From: Endothia cerciana
Taxonomy: Eukaryota > Ascomycota > Sordariomycetes > Diaporthales > Cryphonectriaceae
Direction: 5' to 3'
DNA: 64,000 nt
NCBI GenBank assembly: GCA_026119935.1
Contig: JALRMH010000001.1
Span: 1,612,001-1,676,000 of the forward strand
Position 1 is the stretch's first letter, and the number at the start of each line of letters is the position of its first letter. The position numbers and the translations under genes are program-made. Shown piece after piece: positions 42,975-55,543 of the stretch. The notes below the pieces were generated by a model. It searched no databases. It had not been told where the DNA came from and worked only from the letters and a program-made list of their open reading frames with translations.

Positions 42975-43372
42975 GTCGAATCTGAGGGTTCCAGGGTTGG
43001 CCCAGCGCGTCTAAGTTCTTTTCACCAGATCAGTTGTCCTGAGTATCTGCAAGGCGTCGACTTGACAGACACTGCTGTGCTTGATATTCAAGGGTGAAAA
43101 GGCAAGTCCGGAAATGCGTTTCCAGCATGTGAAGACACGGGAAGGTCGACGACAGGACGAGCGGCAGGCAGCGCTGCAGTGGGAGTCCCCACTGCGGGAC
43201 AAGCTGGAACAGGCAAGGGTGCCTTGCCTTCCGCCGACCCTTTCCGCCAAAAATTTCGAAACTTCAACGGGAAGGAATCGCAGGCACATCAATTCCGCAT
43301 CGCGCCTCCCCGACCCCATCCTCACGCACAACACCGTCCCCTTTCCTCCGCCACCCAGCTACGACAATCACC
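42975..43372. promoter_or_regulatory. Divergent spacer of the coiled-coil gene and PXR1
   Basis: 398 bp head-to-head region. A long frame crosses it from 43179 but has no protein-like features before the PXR1 ATG, so it is read as leader sequence. Confidence 0.4.
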
Positions 43373-44562
43373 ATGGGTCTCGCCGCCGCCAAGAAGTAAG
43401 GCTAGCCCCCCCCCCCCCTGGGGTCCAATCCCGCCCAAGGTCGGCTGCTCACAAAAGTTCCCCTACTCTAGCAAGCGCAAGTGGGCCAAGGACCCCAACA
43501 ACACGGCCTGGTCCCGCAACACCGACACCTTCGGCCACAAGATCCTGCGCTCTCAGGGCTGGGCGCCAGGCCAGTACCTGGGGGCAAAAGACGCCGGGCA
43601 CGCCGAGTTCTACGGTGCCGCGAACGCCAGCCACATCCGCGCCGTGCTCAAGGACGACAACCTGGGCCTGGGCGCTCGGCGGAACCAGGGCGACGAGTGC
43701 ACCGGCCTGGACGCCTTCCAGGAGCTGCTCGGCCGGCTCAACGGCAAGAGCGAGGAGTCCCTGGGCGCCGAGAGGAAGAAGCGGGATGATGCGAGGGTGA
43801 GTCGGTACCTGGAGAGGAAGCTGGGGACCGTCAGGTTCGTGTATGGTGGCCTGCTCGTCGGCGACAAGGTCCAGGCGCTGGCGGACGAGCTCAGGAAGGA
43901 AAAGGAGGAAAGGGAGGCTGCTGCGGCAGGCGGGGCCAGGAAGGAGAAGAAGAGCAAGAAGAGCAAAAAGAGGAAAGCCGAGGAGGAGGACGGCACAATA
44001 CCAGACAAGAAAGAGAAGAAGTCCAAGAAGCGGAAGACTGAAGATGAGGAAGGCGAGTCGAGGTCCAAACGGAAGGAGAAGAAAAACAAGAAGAGGAAAG
44101 ATAAAGAGGTTTCGACACCCACACAGCTCGGACCCCGAAGTGACGAAGAGACAAGAAAGCCGAAAGATGAAGACGCCGATACCTCAAGCCGAAAGAAATC
44201 CAAGGAGAAGAAGGAGAAGCGCAAGGAGTCGAAGGATGATGATGATGCAACCTCAGCTGATACATCAGATTCACAGTCCAAGGAGAAGAAAAAGAAGAGA
44301 AGAGCAGAGAGGGACGGCCAGGCCGATTCTAGAAAGTCTACACCACTGCCCACACAGACCTCTACACCCACCGCCAGCGGCACATCGACGCCAGTATCCG
44401 AAGTACCACACCGCCACCTCGCCAGGAAGAGGTTCATAGCGCAGAAGCGAGCTGCTGTGATGGATCCAGCAGCACTGAACCAGGTAATGGCTGTTTCGAT
44501 CCCGAACAAGTCTGGTGTAGCTCCCGCTAACATCCTCCTAGATCTTCATGATCAAAGCATGA
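43373..44562 (+). CDS. PXR1: G-patch protein Pxr1 (PinX1 homologue), 351 aa
   Basis: Nucleolar G-patch protein that stimulates the helicase Prp43 in rRNA/snoRNA processing and can inhibit telomerase. Exons 43373-43395, 43472-44483, 44542-44562 total 1056 nt. The start MGLAAAKNKRKWAKDPNNT is joined across intron 1, which contains 14 C. The G-patch reads FGHKILRSQGWAPGQYLGAK, followed by LGLGARRN. A long Lys/Glu-rich tail with repeated KKSKKRK-type blocks follows. The last exon is 21 nt and encodes IFMIKA, the conserved family C-terminus; reading through its intron would give an atypical tail. Same chromosomal block as TEL2. Confidence 0.94.
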
Positions 44563-45893
44563 GCGAGTAGGACCATGAAAGATGATTCTGTCTTCAACCA
44601 CAAGGTCTTCCACGTTCAGGTCGACAAGCAAGACGCTACTATCTGCCACCGGGCAACTAGGCGTCCCAGCCGAGCTGTTCCTATGCACCGTACACGGGAA
44701 TCTCGACAGCAACATCAGGGCCAAGCTGATCTGCGCCTGTCCGGACTGTCGTCTCAGCCTTTGGGTGGCCATGAAATGAGACCCTGACAAACCCAGCTTC
44801 CGCTGGACAGCGTTCAAGGTCTCCGCTGCGAGTGTCTGAGTGGCATGAAAATGTGAACATGTCTTAGGCAAGCTGCGTCGACGTGTATGACTGGTATTGT
44901 CCGAAAGGGCAGTGCCGTGTTGACTGGTTGGAACTGCGGCGACCCTCTAGTGAGGATGAGATGGTCCTATGGAAATTATAGCCGTATGGTCAGATGCAAA
45001 TGCCGACTTAGAGAACGAGCATGGTTCACCAGCCATCAGAGTCTGGCGGCCGAGTCTACAAGTACATCACCGCCATATTGAATTACAGAACTTTTGACAT
45101 TCGGTTTCATTTCTTGCTCAGAACATGCAAGTTCAGTCAGCCGTGTGTCAATCTGTGGTGAGGTGCCGGAACGCCATAAGAAGTTCCCTGATATCCCTTT
45201 CCCTCGATGCACCCTTCTTGGTAGCCCCTGCCCCTCCCTGTATGCCCTTTTCGTCTTGATGATCCAATGACCTCAAGTCCAATTGAAAGCAACCCAGCCA
45301 GCCAGTTTTGATACATAATGAGACTGTTCCAGATTCGCAGCGAATGCGTTCATCGTGCCTTTCAAGGGAAGACGATGCGACACACCCACGAGATCGTCCT
45401 CCCTGCCCGTACCCGCACTTTTGATTCGTACATGCCTTCCCCGCACCACAAGATGTGCCACCAACGCCAGGACACATGATTCCATTTCCCCTTTGCCAGA
45501 ATGCCATCTGGGTTCTGCCGATTTTGCATCCCCTCCGGCAGATCCATGAATTGTCATTTCTCCCTTGTTTCCCAGAGATCAAAAAGCCGGTCTCAGGCAT
45601 ATATCCGGATGACACCTTTGCGTCAAGCATGCCAAAATGGAATCGTTCATGGTCAAGAGATCGTGCCGCTAACACCGGAAAGATGATAGATAGGGCCGTA
45701 GCGAGGTTGTCATGTCATAGTGCTGTTATGCCTTCCGTGACTCCAGAGGCGTGCGAACTGCGCAGCTCCTCGTTCGGCCTCAATTCAGCAGCACACATCA
45801 ATGCTTCCAATGATGGTGTGCCTTCCTTGGTTCATGCTGATTTCGTCAACATCGTACAATGATCGTCGGGGTGTTCTTTGATGCCAGGTCTCC
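44563..45893. other. Intergenic
   Basis: 1.3 kb between PXR1 and the convergent Ser-rich gene. The 135- and 175-codon frames at 45455-45862 and 45148-45675 overlap each other and show no motifs, so none is called. Confidence 0.4.
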
Positions 45894-46868
45894 TCAGTCC
45901 ATGTAGAAATCACCCTTGAGGATCCTCTCCTGGAAGTGGTCAGGCTTGGGACGAGGATCTCCGCGAGGAGATCGTGCCTTGGGAGCCTGCGCAGGAGGGG
46001 CCGGCATCTCGGAGACGGACCTGGCACGGTCATGGCTGCCGGGGGATGCCATGCCGGAGCGAGGCGGCGAGCCTGTGAGGCCGGAGGCGAAGGCAAACGA
46101 GGGGCGAGAGCCGGCAACAGAGCTCTCGGCGCGGGATCTAAGCTGCTCTGACCAGTTGAAGCCCTGGTCTGTACGAGTAGTGGAGAACAAGTCAGAACTG
46201 GCTCTAGAACGAGTGCGGGGTGCTGCAGTCGAGCTGGCAGTGGCACCTGTGCTGCTTGGCTGTGTCTGAGTCGTGGAGGAAGCGAGGCCCTTCCAAGACG
46301 TCGCAGAAGCCGGAGCAGACGCGGGGCCAGCGTTGTCAAGAGGACCAGGGGGCACAGCATCGGTGCCCCGCTGCCCCTCAGAAGGGGGAGCTTTAGCATA
46401 AGGAGACTGGGCGGTGTGCCTACCATTACCTGATCCAGGGCTGGTGCCGCCAGGGCGACGCATAGCAGCCGCGGTGCCGAAGCTCACGCGGCGGTTGAAA
46501 GGAGAAACGGGGGCGTTACGGGCGGCGGAGGGGGAGTCTTCCTCCTCGATGGCATTCTCATCCCAGTCGGAGTTGGTGGACATGCTGGCCCGGCGGGCCA
46601 GACCAGTGGCGCTGGTTGGCGATGTTCCAGTGATGCCCAGTGTCGTGGTGGTGGACAGCGAGAGTCTCCGGCGCTGCTGTTCTTGAATGGCGACAGTGGT
46701 GAGGGCGCTAGGGAAGACAGGAGTACCACCGGCAGCGATGGAGTTGCTCCGGGTGAAGAGCTGGGAGAAGGGGTTGGCGCTGAGTGAACCACGGCGGTTG
46801 CGCTGCATGTCGGCGGGAGGAGGCGAAGGCGGCTTGTTGCTGTTGGAGTTTGAGTTGTCTGAAGACAT
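45894..46868 (-). CDS. Conserved Ser-rich ascomycete protein, 324 aa, C-terminal ERILKGDFYMD
   Basis: Single-exon, largely disordered protein rich in Ser, Pro, Arg and Thr. Conserved-looking islands: NPFSQLFTRSNS, QRRRLSLSTTTTLGITGTSP, SDWDENAIEEED, NRRVSFG, FNWSEQLRSRAESS, RPSFAFASG and the C-terminus HFQERILKGDFYMD. Many RRxS and SP sites suggest basophilic and proline-directed kinase targets. Proteins with this tail are widespread in filamentous ascomycetes as I recall, and I have a low-confidence impression of a link to the yeast Ibi2/YMR295C group. Function unknown. Its upstream side is the large gene-free region. Confidence 0.85.
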   Translation of the reverse strand: MSSDNSNSNSNKPPSPPPADMQRNRRGSLSANPFSQLFTRSNSIAAGGTPVFPSALTTVAIQEQQRRRLSLSTTTTLGITGTSPTSATGLARRASMSTNSDWDENAIEEEDSPSAARNAPVSPFNRRVSFGTAAAMRRPGGTSPGSGNGRHTAQSPYAKAPPSEGQRGTDAVPPGPLDNAGPASAPASATSWKGLASSTTQTQPSSTGATASSTAAPRTRSRASSDLFSTTRTDQGFNWSEQLRSRAESSVAGSRPSFAFASGLTGSPPRSGMASPGSHDRARSVSEMPAPPAQAPKARSPRGDPRPKPDHFQERILKGDFYMD

Positions 46869-49800
46869 GATGAAAGAGTTTTGAGCCGGGCGGCTCGAGT
46901 GAGGATCTTATTTAAGAGAGCCGGCGTGAATGTGAAGAAGACACAAGATGGGGAAGGTATCCGAGATCACAAGCAATCGCGAATTCCGATGGGACGATTG
47001 CCTGGTATGATTCTGCGGGGGATGGTTCGAGGGTTGTGCGACGTCGGAAGTGGAGGTGAAACGTCACGGTGGTGAGGTGTTCTGTATGGAAGCTCGCACA
47101 ATCTCCCAGGCCAGATTGTTCACGTCGTATTGTATCGCAGGGTCGAACGATAGTTCCAAGCAACCTTGAGGCGGGGATCCAGGGGCCCCTTGGACTTTGT
47201 ACTGTGGCGGGGCGTGGGAGTGGACTTCCAAAATGCTGAGCTAGGGGCCGTGCCGAAGTTCCTCTAGGTGGGTAAGCAGAGGCGGACAGGGGGGGGGGGG
47301 AGACGCAGGCGTGGCAGGGTGTGGAATGCTCCGATATCATGCGCCTCGATTGCTTTTCTTTGTCCCTGGTCGAACGATTATAGGCAATCGCGGCAGAGGG
47401 ACGCGGGACGATTGCGACGCTCAATAAAGTGTGAGTGACTTGGGTGCAGATGGTGAATGAGAGAGAGGCTTGTTCCGCAGATCAGCTGAGAATCCGTCCC
47501 TGACGAAACAGCGGCGTTCCAGTGCAGGCAGGGCCCGGTGTTAGAGCGCTAGATCAACGATCAATGGTCGATAGTCGATGGGGAGATCTCCGGGTGGCGC
47601 TTGTTGTCAGATGGGCCCCCTTTCCCTTCTGGTTTAGGTGATGCAGGCCAAAGATAGCGTCGCAGTCCTCAAGAGATGGCCTTAGCTGCCGCAGTGACGA
47701 GGCGGGACCGGATTGAGAATTGAAAGAGAGTCAGGACACGTCGGAGGTGGATAGTTTCCCTAGTGCTGCGATGCTGCGATACGCGTGGGTGGGGTGCGGA
47801 TTGCAGTGTCTCGTGTCCGGAGGATTCGGTACGATCCTGTGGCATGTGTCCTTCTCTTCTCTGCGGAGCGGGAATGCCGGAGATTGCGGCGGGGGAAAGA
47901 CAGCTGCCCCGGCAGATCCTTTTTATGACCAGCAATAAGGTTTGTGATCTTGGCCAGGCCGAAGAAGGGGGGGGGGGGGGTTTTCCTCTGAACCGCAGAC
48001 AGTCTTAATGCCCAGCGCCGGTTGCAGTGGCGAATATATGTTGGGCACGAGAGTCCGTCTTGATTGCGTAGACGGCGGATGCACCCCTGGTTGGGAAAGG
48101 TTTTGACAACAATAGATGGAAGTTTGAGAGTGTGTGAGGAAGAAAGCCCGTTTGGTTTCGCAAATGTTGGTCTGACCTCTTCAGAATTCATCCAAGGCGG
48201 CAATGGGTGGTGATAGTACCATAGTACATAGTAAACTGCCCAGGAGTAAGTGCAGGTCAGCGGGGCTCACCTCTTCCTGACCTCAACCAATAGGATCACT
48301 CACGAGGCAGGGAGGGTCCACCGTTGTCCGTGCGTCTGGGGTAAGGACCCACCTAGGCAGCCGGCGCTAACGGTAGAAGGCCCCATAATTCTTATGTCAT
48401 TCCACCGTCTCGCACGGTCTTGGCCAATCAGCGAGATTGCGGGGTAAAATCGATAAGGGAGTCAAAGAGGAAGGAACGGCAGGGGCCCCCTAGCGCAGGT
48501 TGCGTGGCTTCCGAGCAATGAGCTTCCCCCACGCCACCCGCCTGCCTTTCACCCACCCCACTTTCTCCTGGCCCCCTTCGATCCCGTTCACCAATTGGCC
48601 ATGTGCCTTAGCATCAACCCCTGATCTTCCAGAAGTCTCTGTCATATTTACGTTGCCCCTCATCTCTCTGCCCCCTTCAGAACCCTTTGTGATCTTAGAC
48701 CTGTCAGCCCTCTTCCCACGTAATCTGCGTGGCACCGCAGGAAGGACGCTGGCCAGTGGCACTGTGGTACTGGCAGTATGTACCGAAAGGGGGGGGGGGA
48801 TCACGACGTTGCGGCATCCGACCGTCCAACCGTAAAATCCGCTTGCCGTTTGTACCGAGCGAGCTTTATAGTATACATACTACTGGACGGTGTGCTGGAC
48901 ACCACACCTTCATTCCCCAGCCGATCGTCATTTGCAGCTAAATAAGCTGCAACTGTCGATCAAGAGTCTATCTGTCACCAAGCGGGCTTGCTTCTATAGG
49001 TCAATAGCAATAGCGCCTTGGGAGGGCAAACTCTACTGGCATCCCGCCAAACCTAGTGCCATTCTGAGTCTCACCAGTCCTACTGGTCGTCGATAGAGTA
49101 AGGAGCGCGACCACCACGATGCATCTTACCGCTTGCGTCTGGCTACCCCAAACGCAGCCGCATGCATCTTTGTGCGGTAGCCCTTGCAACCCTACTCTAG
49201 CCTGGCATGCCCTGGGTGTCCTGGAAAATCCGGGCCATCCTGAGGAGGCCATTTTAGTTCTGTCCATTCTACCAATCACAACACTCTACGTAAGGCACAG
49301 CTGATGCGCCAGCTCTCGGAGCTGAAGGCTGACCAGAAACGAGACGGCGTCCGCCGTTGGCAGTTCTGTAGAAGCCAGAAATCCGAGGCCCTAGGCCATC
49401 TTGTCAGGACGTTGGCTAATGATCCAGTCCTCGTGGTGTGAGGGATCTGTCGCCGGCCACCCTTCTCAGACAGACCAGCACACAGCTTGCGTTGTCAACG
49501 AAGCATATCAGACAACGCCTGTTCTACAGAAGCGAGAGCGCCATGACGGGCTGTTGCCTTTTAGGTGACGACTCTAGACACACAGCCTTCAGGTCCTCCC
49601 TACCGCTCGCTGCCCATTCTCAAGGATGAGAACGAGGATACTGTGCTCAACACCCGGTTGCATCTTCACAAGCAATCCGCTCCGGAAGAGTATTAGATTA
49701 CCTACGAGACCCAGTCGCCATAGGCGCCTTCTGAAATACACCATCGAGACCTTTGCTCATCGAGTCTCCCATTCGCCTATTCGTCACGTCATCCAAGCAG

Positions 49801-52800
49801 CCAAGGAGCTGCCAGCGCCGTCTCTGGCTGGTTTCATGGTCCCATACCGAGCATAATCTTAGCACAAAGTGTCTCCGCCTTCAATACTACGACGGGAGCA
49901 CACTTTCCTGCATTGCATCGGCCCCAGTAGAACTTAAGCCAAAACAACCACGGCCCCTCTTGTCTCGGCCCCTCCCCCCGCCCTATTAATCAATCTTTCG
50001 ATTTTCCATCGCTGGGCCCCGAAAATGACCAGTTGTCTTCATGCCGGTGTGTTGTTCAGGGAGCAGCCCATAGGTCTCACTATGGGTAGCACAAGTGTCA
50101 CATTCTTGAGCACAGGAATCGCTCTGGTCGGTCGGACAAGAGTCTAGAACGCCCGAACGGGTGCACTCACGCCATCTACCGGACGGTCTGATACACAAGT
50201 CGTGTGTTTAGCTTTGGCATGTCTCGCTGATAACGTCGTGCCTCCGTCGTACGCCTAAGCATAGCATGGTCCCCTCATCTTGTCTCACGTGGAAAGCTTC
50301 CCCTGGTCGTGGCATATGCGCACCGCCCTAATAGGCTACTTCTGAGCTAAATTGACATTCAGGACGACGCTTCGATGAAAATCTGGGAAAGTCAACTCCC
50401 GAGCATCGGCCTGTATTTAATGACCGGTCATTGGTTGTCTATGGGAGATCTCGCCGGCACGCGAAGCAACTGCTAAAGCTCAAGGTTCGCTCCGATCTTG
50501 GCTCCAAGGCAAGCGCTTCTTCTTAGCTCTCGGCCCTTTACACCTATCTGCTCACCTAATTGCCTTCCTCTCAAGTCCATCGCGTATAGTACAGCAAGTC
50601 AAGCTTTGAGAGGTCTACACGGACGGTTCCATCCCTGTATCCTTTGGTTTCCTGGTCTGCTTCCGCACGCAGCGTGAAGGCACATTAGGCTTCCATTTGC
50701 GTCTCAGTGTAACCTTTTCAGCCCTTCAAGAGGAAGGTGGCATTCGTAACGGCTTACCGGTGAGGCTGATCGGTGTAGTAACCAGAGGATAGGATATCTT
50801 TCTGGGCAGAGTCTTACCCGTGGGGTCGGGACTCGAAAGGGTAACACCATTGGCCTGTCATCTTGCGAGCACCCGACCGCCTGGCAAGGCTGCGTACTAC
50901 GTTTGGTGGGCATTGTCTTTCCGTTGGATCGATGAGCTGAGATACCCAATTGGAAATTGAACGCGGCAAGTGTCATAAACAGACGATCATCTTCTAAAGG
51001 GGATGAGAAGAACTTCCAAAGTGGGAACTGACATGGCCGCTCAACAGGACATGTTCTATCCTCGGAGCAGTCGAAGTTCACTATGTGCAGGCTGGTTCAT
51101 TGTGAGCATGCCGCCGTAAGGGGTAGAAAGCAAGTTGCGTACCGCTGTGCCTGCAGCCTCAGTATGCGAAGAGGTCCTGTCATATTCGTGGTCAAATTGG
51201 CCCACCTCGATGCTTCAGTGCTACCTCTGGTGAACTCCAGCCGTGTAACAATCATAGGCTACGCCTCCAAAAGTATTTGGTTTATTCTATCCACCCGACG
51301 CAAATAGATGTAGCACAAGACGGTTAGAAGTGGCTTCGACTTCATTGACTCGCAAGCCCATATGCGTTAAGACCTGCAGTGTGTTACAAATCCAAAGACA
51401 ATCTCTGCGGCCTCTTGAACGTTGCGAATGTCCCTCCGGTTTGTGGTCATACCGACGCCGTGTCAGTCAGACATGTCTTTACTCGGTGCTTGGATATATG
51501 ACTGAAGATGTGCCACACCCTCCTCCGAAATGCCTGCCTTGCCGGGGCAGGCCAGTCATGCTACCTGCGGCATGCGTTGTTCGTTCAGAAGACGGCACTG
51601 ATACTCTGTCAATCTGTGACTAGGTGCCTCACCCGACTAGGACACCTCCAGGCCCTTATCTATTGGATCCACGTGGTGTACTGCATTGTCCGGAAGGTCT
51701 ATGGGCATATGAGTGCCCAACCAGATGGTGGCCATTGCCTTCTTTCCTTATCTCGCAGCGTGTGAATGGCGTGGGTTCTCGCGCGAAGGGCCACAACCCA
51801 TCGGTTTCCCGTACAGAGGAGCGACTAGATCCCATTCGGCCGTCACTTGTCAGAAACAGCCTGCGTGATGGCGTGGCCGTGCTGAGGATACTCTCAAGGC
51901 TCCATACTCAGTCGCTATCTTGCCTTGTGTGCTCCCTCCTCCTTTTGTCAACATCAGATAAGGTGAACAGCTTGTAGACCATGCCGCCTGTCGGCAGGGC
52001 GCCTATTGTGTCCAATCTGCCCAGCTTGCCGATATTGTGAATGCTCTCTACCCTCTAGGAAGCCCGTTTTGGAGTGCGTGATCGTCAAGTTTCCGAAGCC
52101 AGAACTCGCATAAATGTTGTCCCACTGACTTTTCTGGCGCATCTCCTGCCGTGAAGCGGTTCCACAGGACGTCTTGCCGTCCTTCTCCTGCCAATCTGTA
52201 AGCGAGTGCACTCTCGAGTACCGTCTACCTCGAAAGCGCATGTTCCAGCGTAGAAGTCTGCTACAGGCTCGCTGATCCGTATGACGACAACTAGCCTGGT
52301 GTCACTGTAGTACATAATCTCGCTCACTACCCTAGGAATACCAGAGTAATATCTCCGTTCAAATTGTTCCCTCGGTAGACGGAGGGGCCCTAAGTGTTGG
52401 ACAGTGCTACAAATGAAGGATGCTTTAGTATATAGAGAAAGGCAAAAGCGACACAGAGCTGTCGGGGTTATGATGTATCGGTGTCGCCTTGGGCATCCAG
52501 ACTGCTATCCACAGACTTCAGAAGCTTGAACAATGGCTCAGCCAAAGTACCAGGGAAGGGGTTTGATGTTTGAACCTATTCAACATATCACTCAAGAAAT
52601 GCCAAGCATATTGAGAGTATGAGCAGTTCGAAAGACCCAAAGCTCAGACATATTCCATTTGCCGTAATGAGGAAGCTTATGAAGACAGCTCGGTGGTTTT
52701 ACTGATGCGCGCATGTGCCTCTTCAGGCTGACTGCATACTGCACAAGCACCAGCCTGGCAACCAACAAACCTGCCCCCCCCCCCCTCTTCCCGTCTTGGA

Positions 52801-55543
52801 CTCGGGTGGTGCAGTGTGAGTGGACCAGATATGCGGTCAGACATAGAATTTGATAATGAATTCTGGTCTTGTATGTGACAAGATCTAGGATCGGGCCTTT
52901 CAGGAGAAGAATACTTCAGGATGTAAGGCGAGAAACACAGTCAAAGTCAACTGCTATTATGTAGATTTTCATCAAAGCTGGCGCAAATGATATCTCCTGC
53001 GAGACGTCTTCCTGATCTACCTCTACATCTCCCGTCTTGTCGGGAAACAGGTCGCGGGGATCCAGATCGCGACAGGAATCCAAGGTCATCCGCTATAGGC
53101 CTCCGTCAGCGTGGCCAGCTGTGTCCTCCCCAACCGTCTTTCACCATATCTTCAGCAAAAGTGAGCACAAAACCAGCTTAATCCTTGGATATGATCAACC
53201 CATAGTTGACGAAATGCCCCACGAGCGAGTCCTAAGAATCATAAAAGGCATAAAGGTTGTACCCATTGTTCCCAAGGGACAACTCGAATGCAGACCAGAG
53301 ACTTGCAATATAATGTCCCCAAGCGCGATCATATCTGAAGCTGGATGGTTGTCCACTGCCTGAGGCTATTCCGGAGCTTCTGGACCGCTGCCAAACCAAG
53401 GGTAAAATCAGAAGGGGGGAAGGGGGCGTTTGAGGTGAAATTAACCCAAATAGCAGTATATCTGTTACAGTGCATAAGAACCAGACAGGGTTCACGCTGT
53501 GGAAGTCGCTACCGGTGTCAACAAAAGCCTCCACGTTACGAGAAACTCTGGTGGTGATGTCTCCAGCGAGTTCAGTACCGGTATCATGAATGTGATCCAT
53601 GCAGCTGGTAATACTGGAGAGTTCGAACCATAGACAGAACGAATAATAGTTTCATGTAATGCTCGTGACGTGCACACCATCAATGATCACCCCGCTCGCG
53701 GGGGGGGGGGGGGGGCCTCATACCGAGAGGCAGTAGTCTGGCCCCGGTTCTTCTGATAACACCCATACGATCAACCAGTTCTATAACATGGTAAGACAGT
53801 CCTGTATAAGACGAGACGGCGAGGTCGGGCACAGAGGGGCTGATGGTGCCTACCAGGCTGTGTTCGCCCAAGGCGTACACACATGCACACCTTCCGGAGA
53901 ATCATGAGACCTGCCGCCCCGCACAGGCGTGCAATGCAGGCCAGCGCATCATTCCGACATTGGAGGTGTGACACGTCTGCGGACTAGATTAGCTGTCTCA
54001 CATGCAGCGCGCATCTGCATGGCTGGTGCACACTGCCGCGACCTGGTGCAGGAGGCCACAGCTCAGCACTCGAGGGCGGCAGCAGCAGAGGATCACCAAT
54101 GACTCACTCTTGGGGCCCAAGTCAGGAGATAGCAGGGCACCAATGCGGCCGGATTCCTGAAGATCGATAATGTATTCGTGGCAGTCTGATGGGGCAAATG
54201 GTATGCCGATGCTTTGGCGCAAGCCGGAGGGCCCGGCCTAATTAGCTGACGATGGACACCTGTCAAAGGTTTTGGCTAGGAGGAGGCTAGCGGTCGCTAG
54301 GCAGACTATAGCGACGGGCACTCTATGGGAAGAGATATTCCTGTATAGCGGAGGTCCCATAATATGAAGCTGTTGACGATGTTCGCAGTAAGGAAGAGTC
54401 GAGATCTTAGTAAGCACTTCCCACTTTTCTCGACGTCTTCTCTCCGGCGTGACCAGGATCACAACGGCTCCCGAGGTCGCCCACCATGCCTCTTGTATTA
54501 GCCTCCGTGATACGACCAAGTGGCGTATTTGAAGCGGCGAGTGATTCGCGAGGATGAATCGTTATATGCTGCGATCATTTCTCAGCTTCAAACTTGATCA
54601 TCAGGCTCGGCACCTCGCTTATCTGCTTTCAGGCACGGCGTCCCTTATTCACGATGCTTGTTGGTACAGCCATAACTTGTTCGTTAAGAGAAAGGTGGTA
54701 AATCAAGCTACCAGATTATCTGCTCTATGTGAACCCATTGAAGAGCGGCTTCATCCTTGCCAGAAGTCCGCCGATCGCCTGGCCCCAGGTGCCGGGAAAG
54801 AGCATCCTACACAATCAGAAACCATGCGCATGCTCGGTTATCCCTGGGTATCGCCAGTGTCAATCTATGCCTCATTCTCTGTGCCAATGGCCGCAAACTA
54901 GAAGGGGAAGAAAAATAAAATTCCCTATCCTTCGCAACTCCGTGCTGTGCAGTGCGATCCTGAAACCTACCTCGTAGGGTCGAGGTGATCGTCTTGGGGG
55001 GGAGAAAAAGCAGACCGTAAGAGAAAACCAATAGGAAAAGACTATCCTTGCATGAGACGGCCTCGCCGTCCTGCTCCTATTGGGTATTTTGGTCTGTTTT
55101 GTCGCAGTGAATCCGAAAGTCCCAAAAAAAGGAGGGAGCATCTATCGTACAAGTCCATGAGGTGTCTCGTTCTCATTCCCATGTTCGACTCGGACTGTGT
55201 CACCCGCTCCTGGCAGCAGATGCCCGGCATCCGAGACCTTGGAGAGCATCGCAGGTCCTGAAACGCATATTAAAGAGAAAGACAAGTGGGAAGGGATACA
55301 CTGTTCCATGCATCGAATGACTGATTTTCATCCACACCGGTGTCGATCGACTTAACTTGCCAACAGGCTTGCTGGGTCTCGTGATTCTCAAGGGAACTTT
55401 GGCCGGAATTGAGAAATTATAGCCATTGCAATGGAAGAAGGAACGTGGTCGTGTGTATGGCGAGGCAAGGAAGTGGATGCCAGCGCAATCAGTTATCGCG
55501 AAATCGTCGGGGATCAACCGCGTCAGAGTACGGAGTCCGACTT
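46869..55543. other. 8.7-kb gene-free region with poly(G)/poly(C) runs
   Basis: No ORF here has splice support, codon bias or a recognised motif on either strand; the longest frames are about 100-170 codons and lack protein-like character. GC looks close to 50 percent, so it is not an AT-rich RIP block. It contains homopolymers at 47289-47300, 47967-47980, 48789-48799 (G), 52774-52785 (C) and 53700-53715 (G). It lies upstream of the Ser-rich gene and downstream of the BTB gene. It could be a long promoter, noncoding RNA locus or fully decayed transposon sequence. Confidence 0.5.

Noticed and set aside
43610..44533. 307-codon minus-strand ORF
   Set aside because: Antisense of the PXR1 Lys/Glu-rich tail; Phe/Ser-rich composition is the complement of Lys/Glu codons.
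46912..47424. 170-codon minus-strand ORF upstream of the Ser-rich gene
   Set aside because: No motif or protein-like composition; probably leader or promoter sequence.
53618..53632. tRNA B-box-like GGTTCGAACTC on the minus strand
   Set aside because: No A box at the proper distance and no foldable acceptor stem seen.
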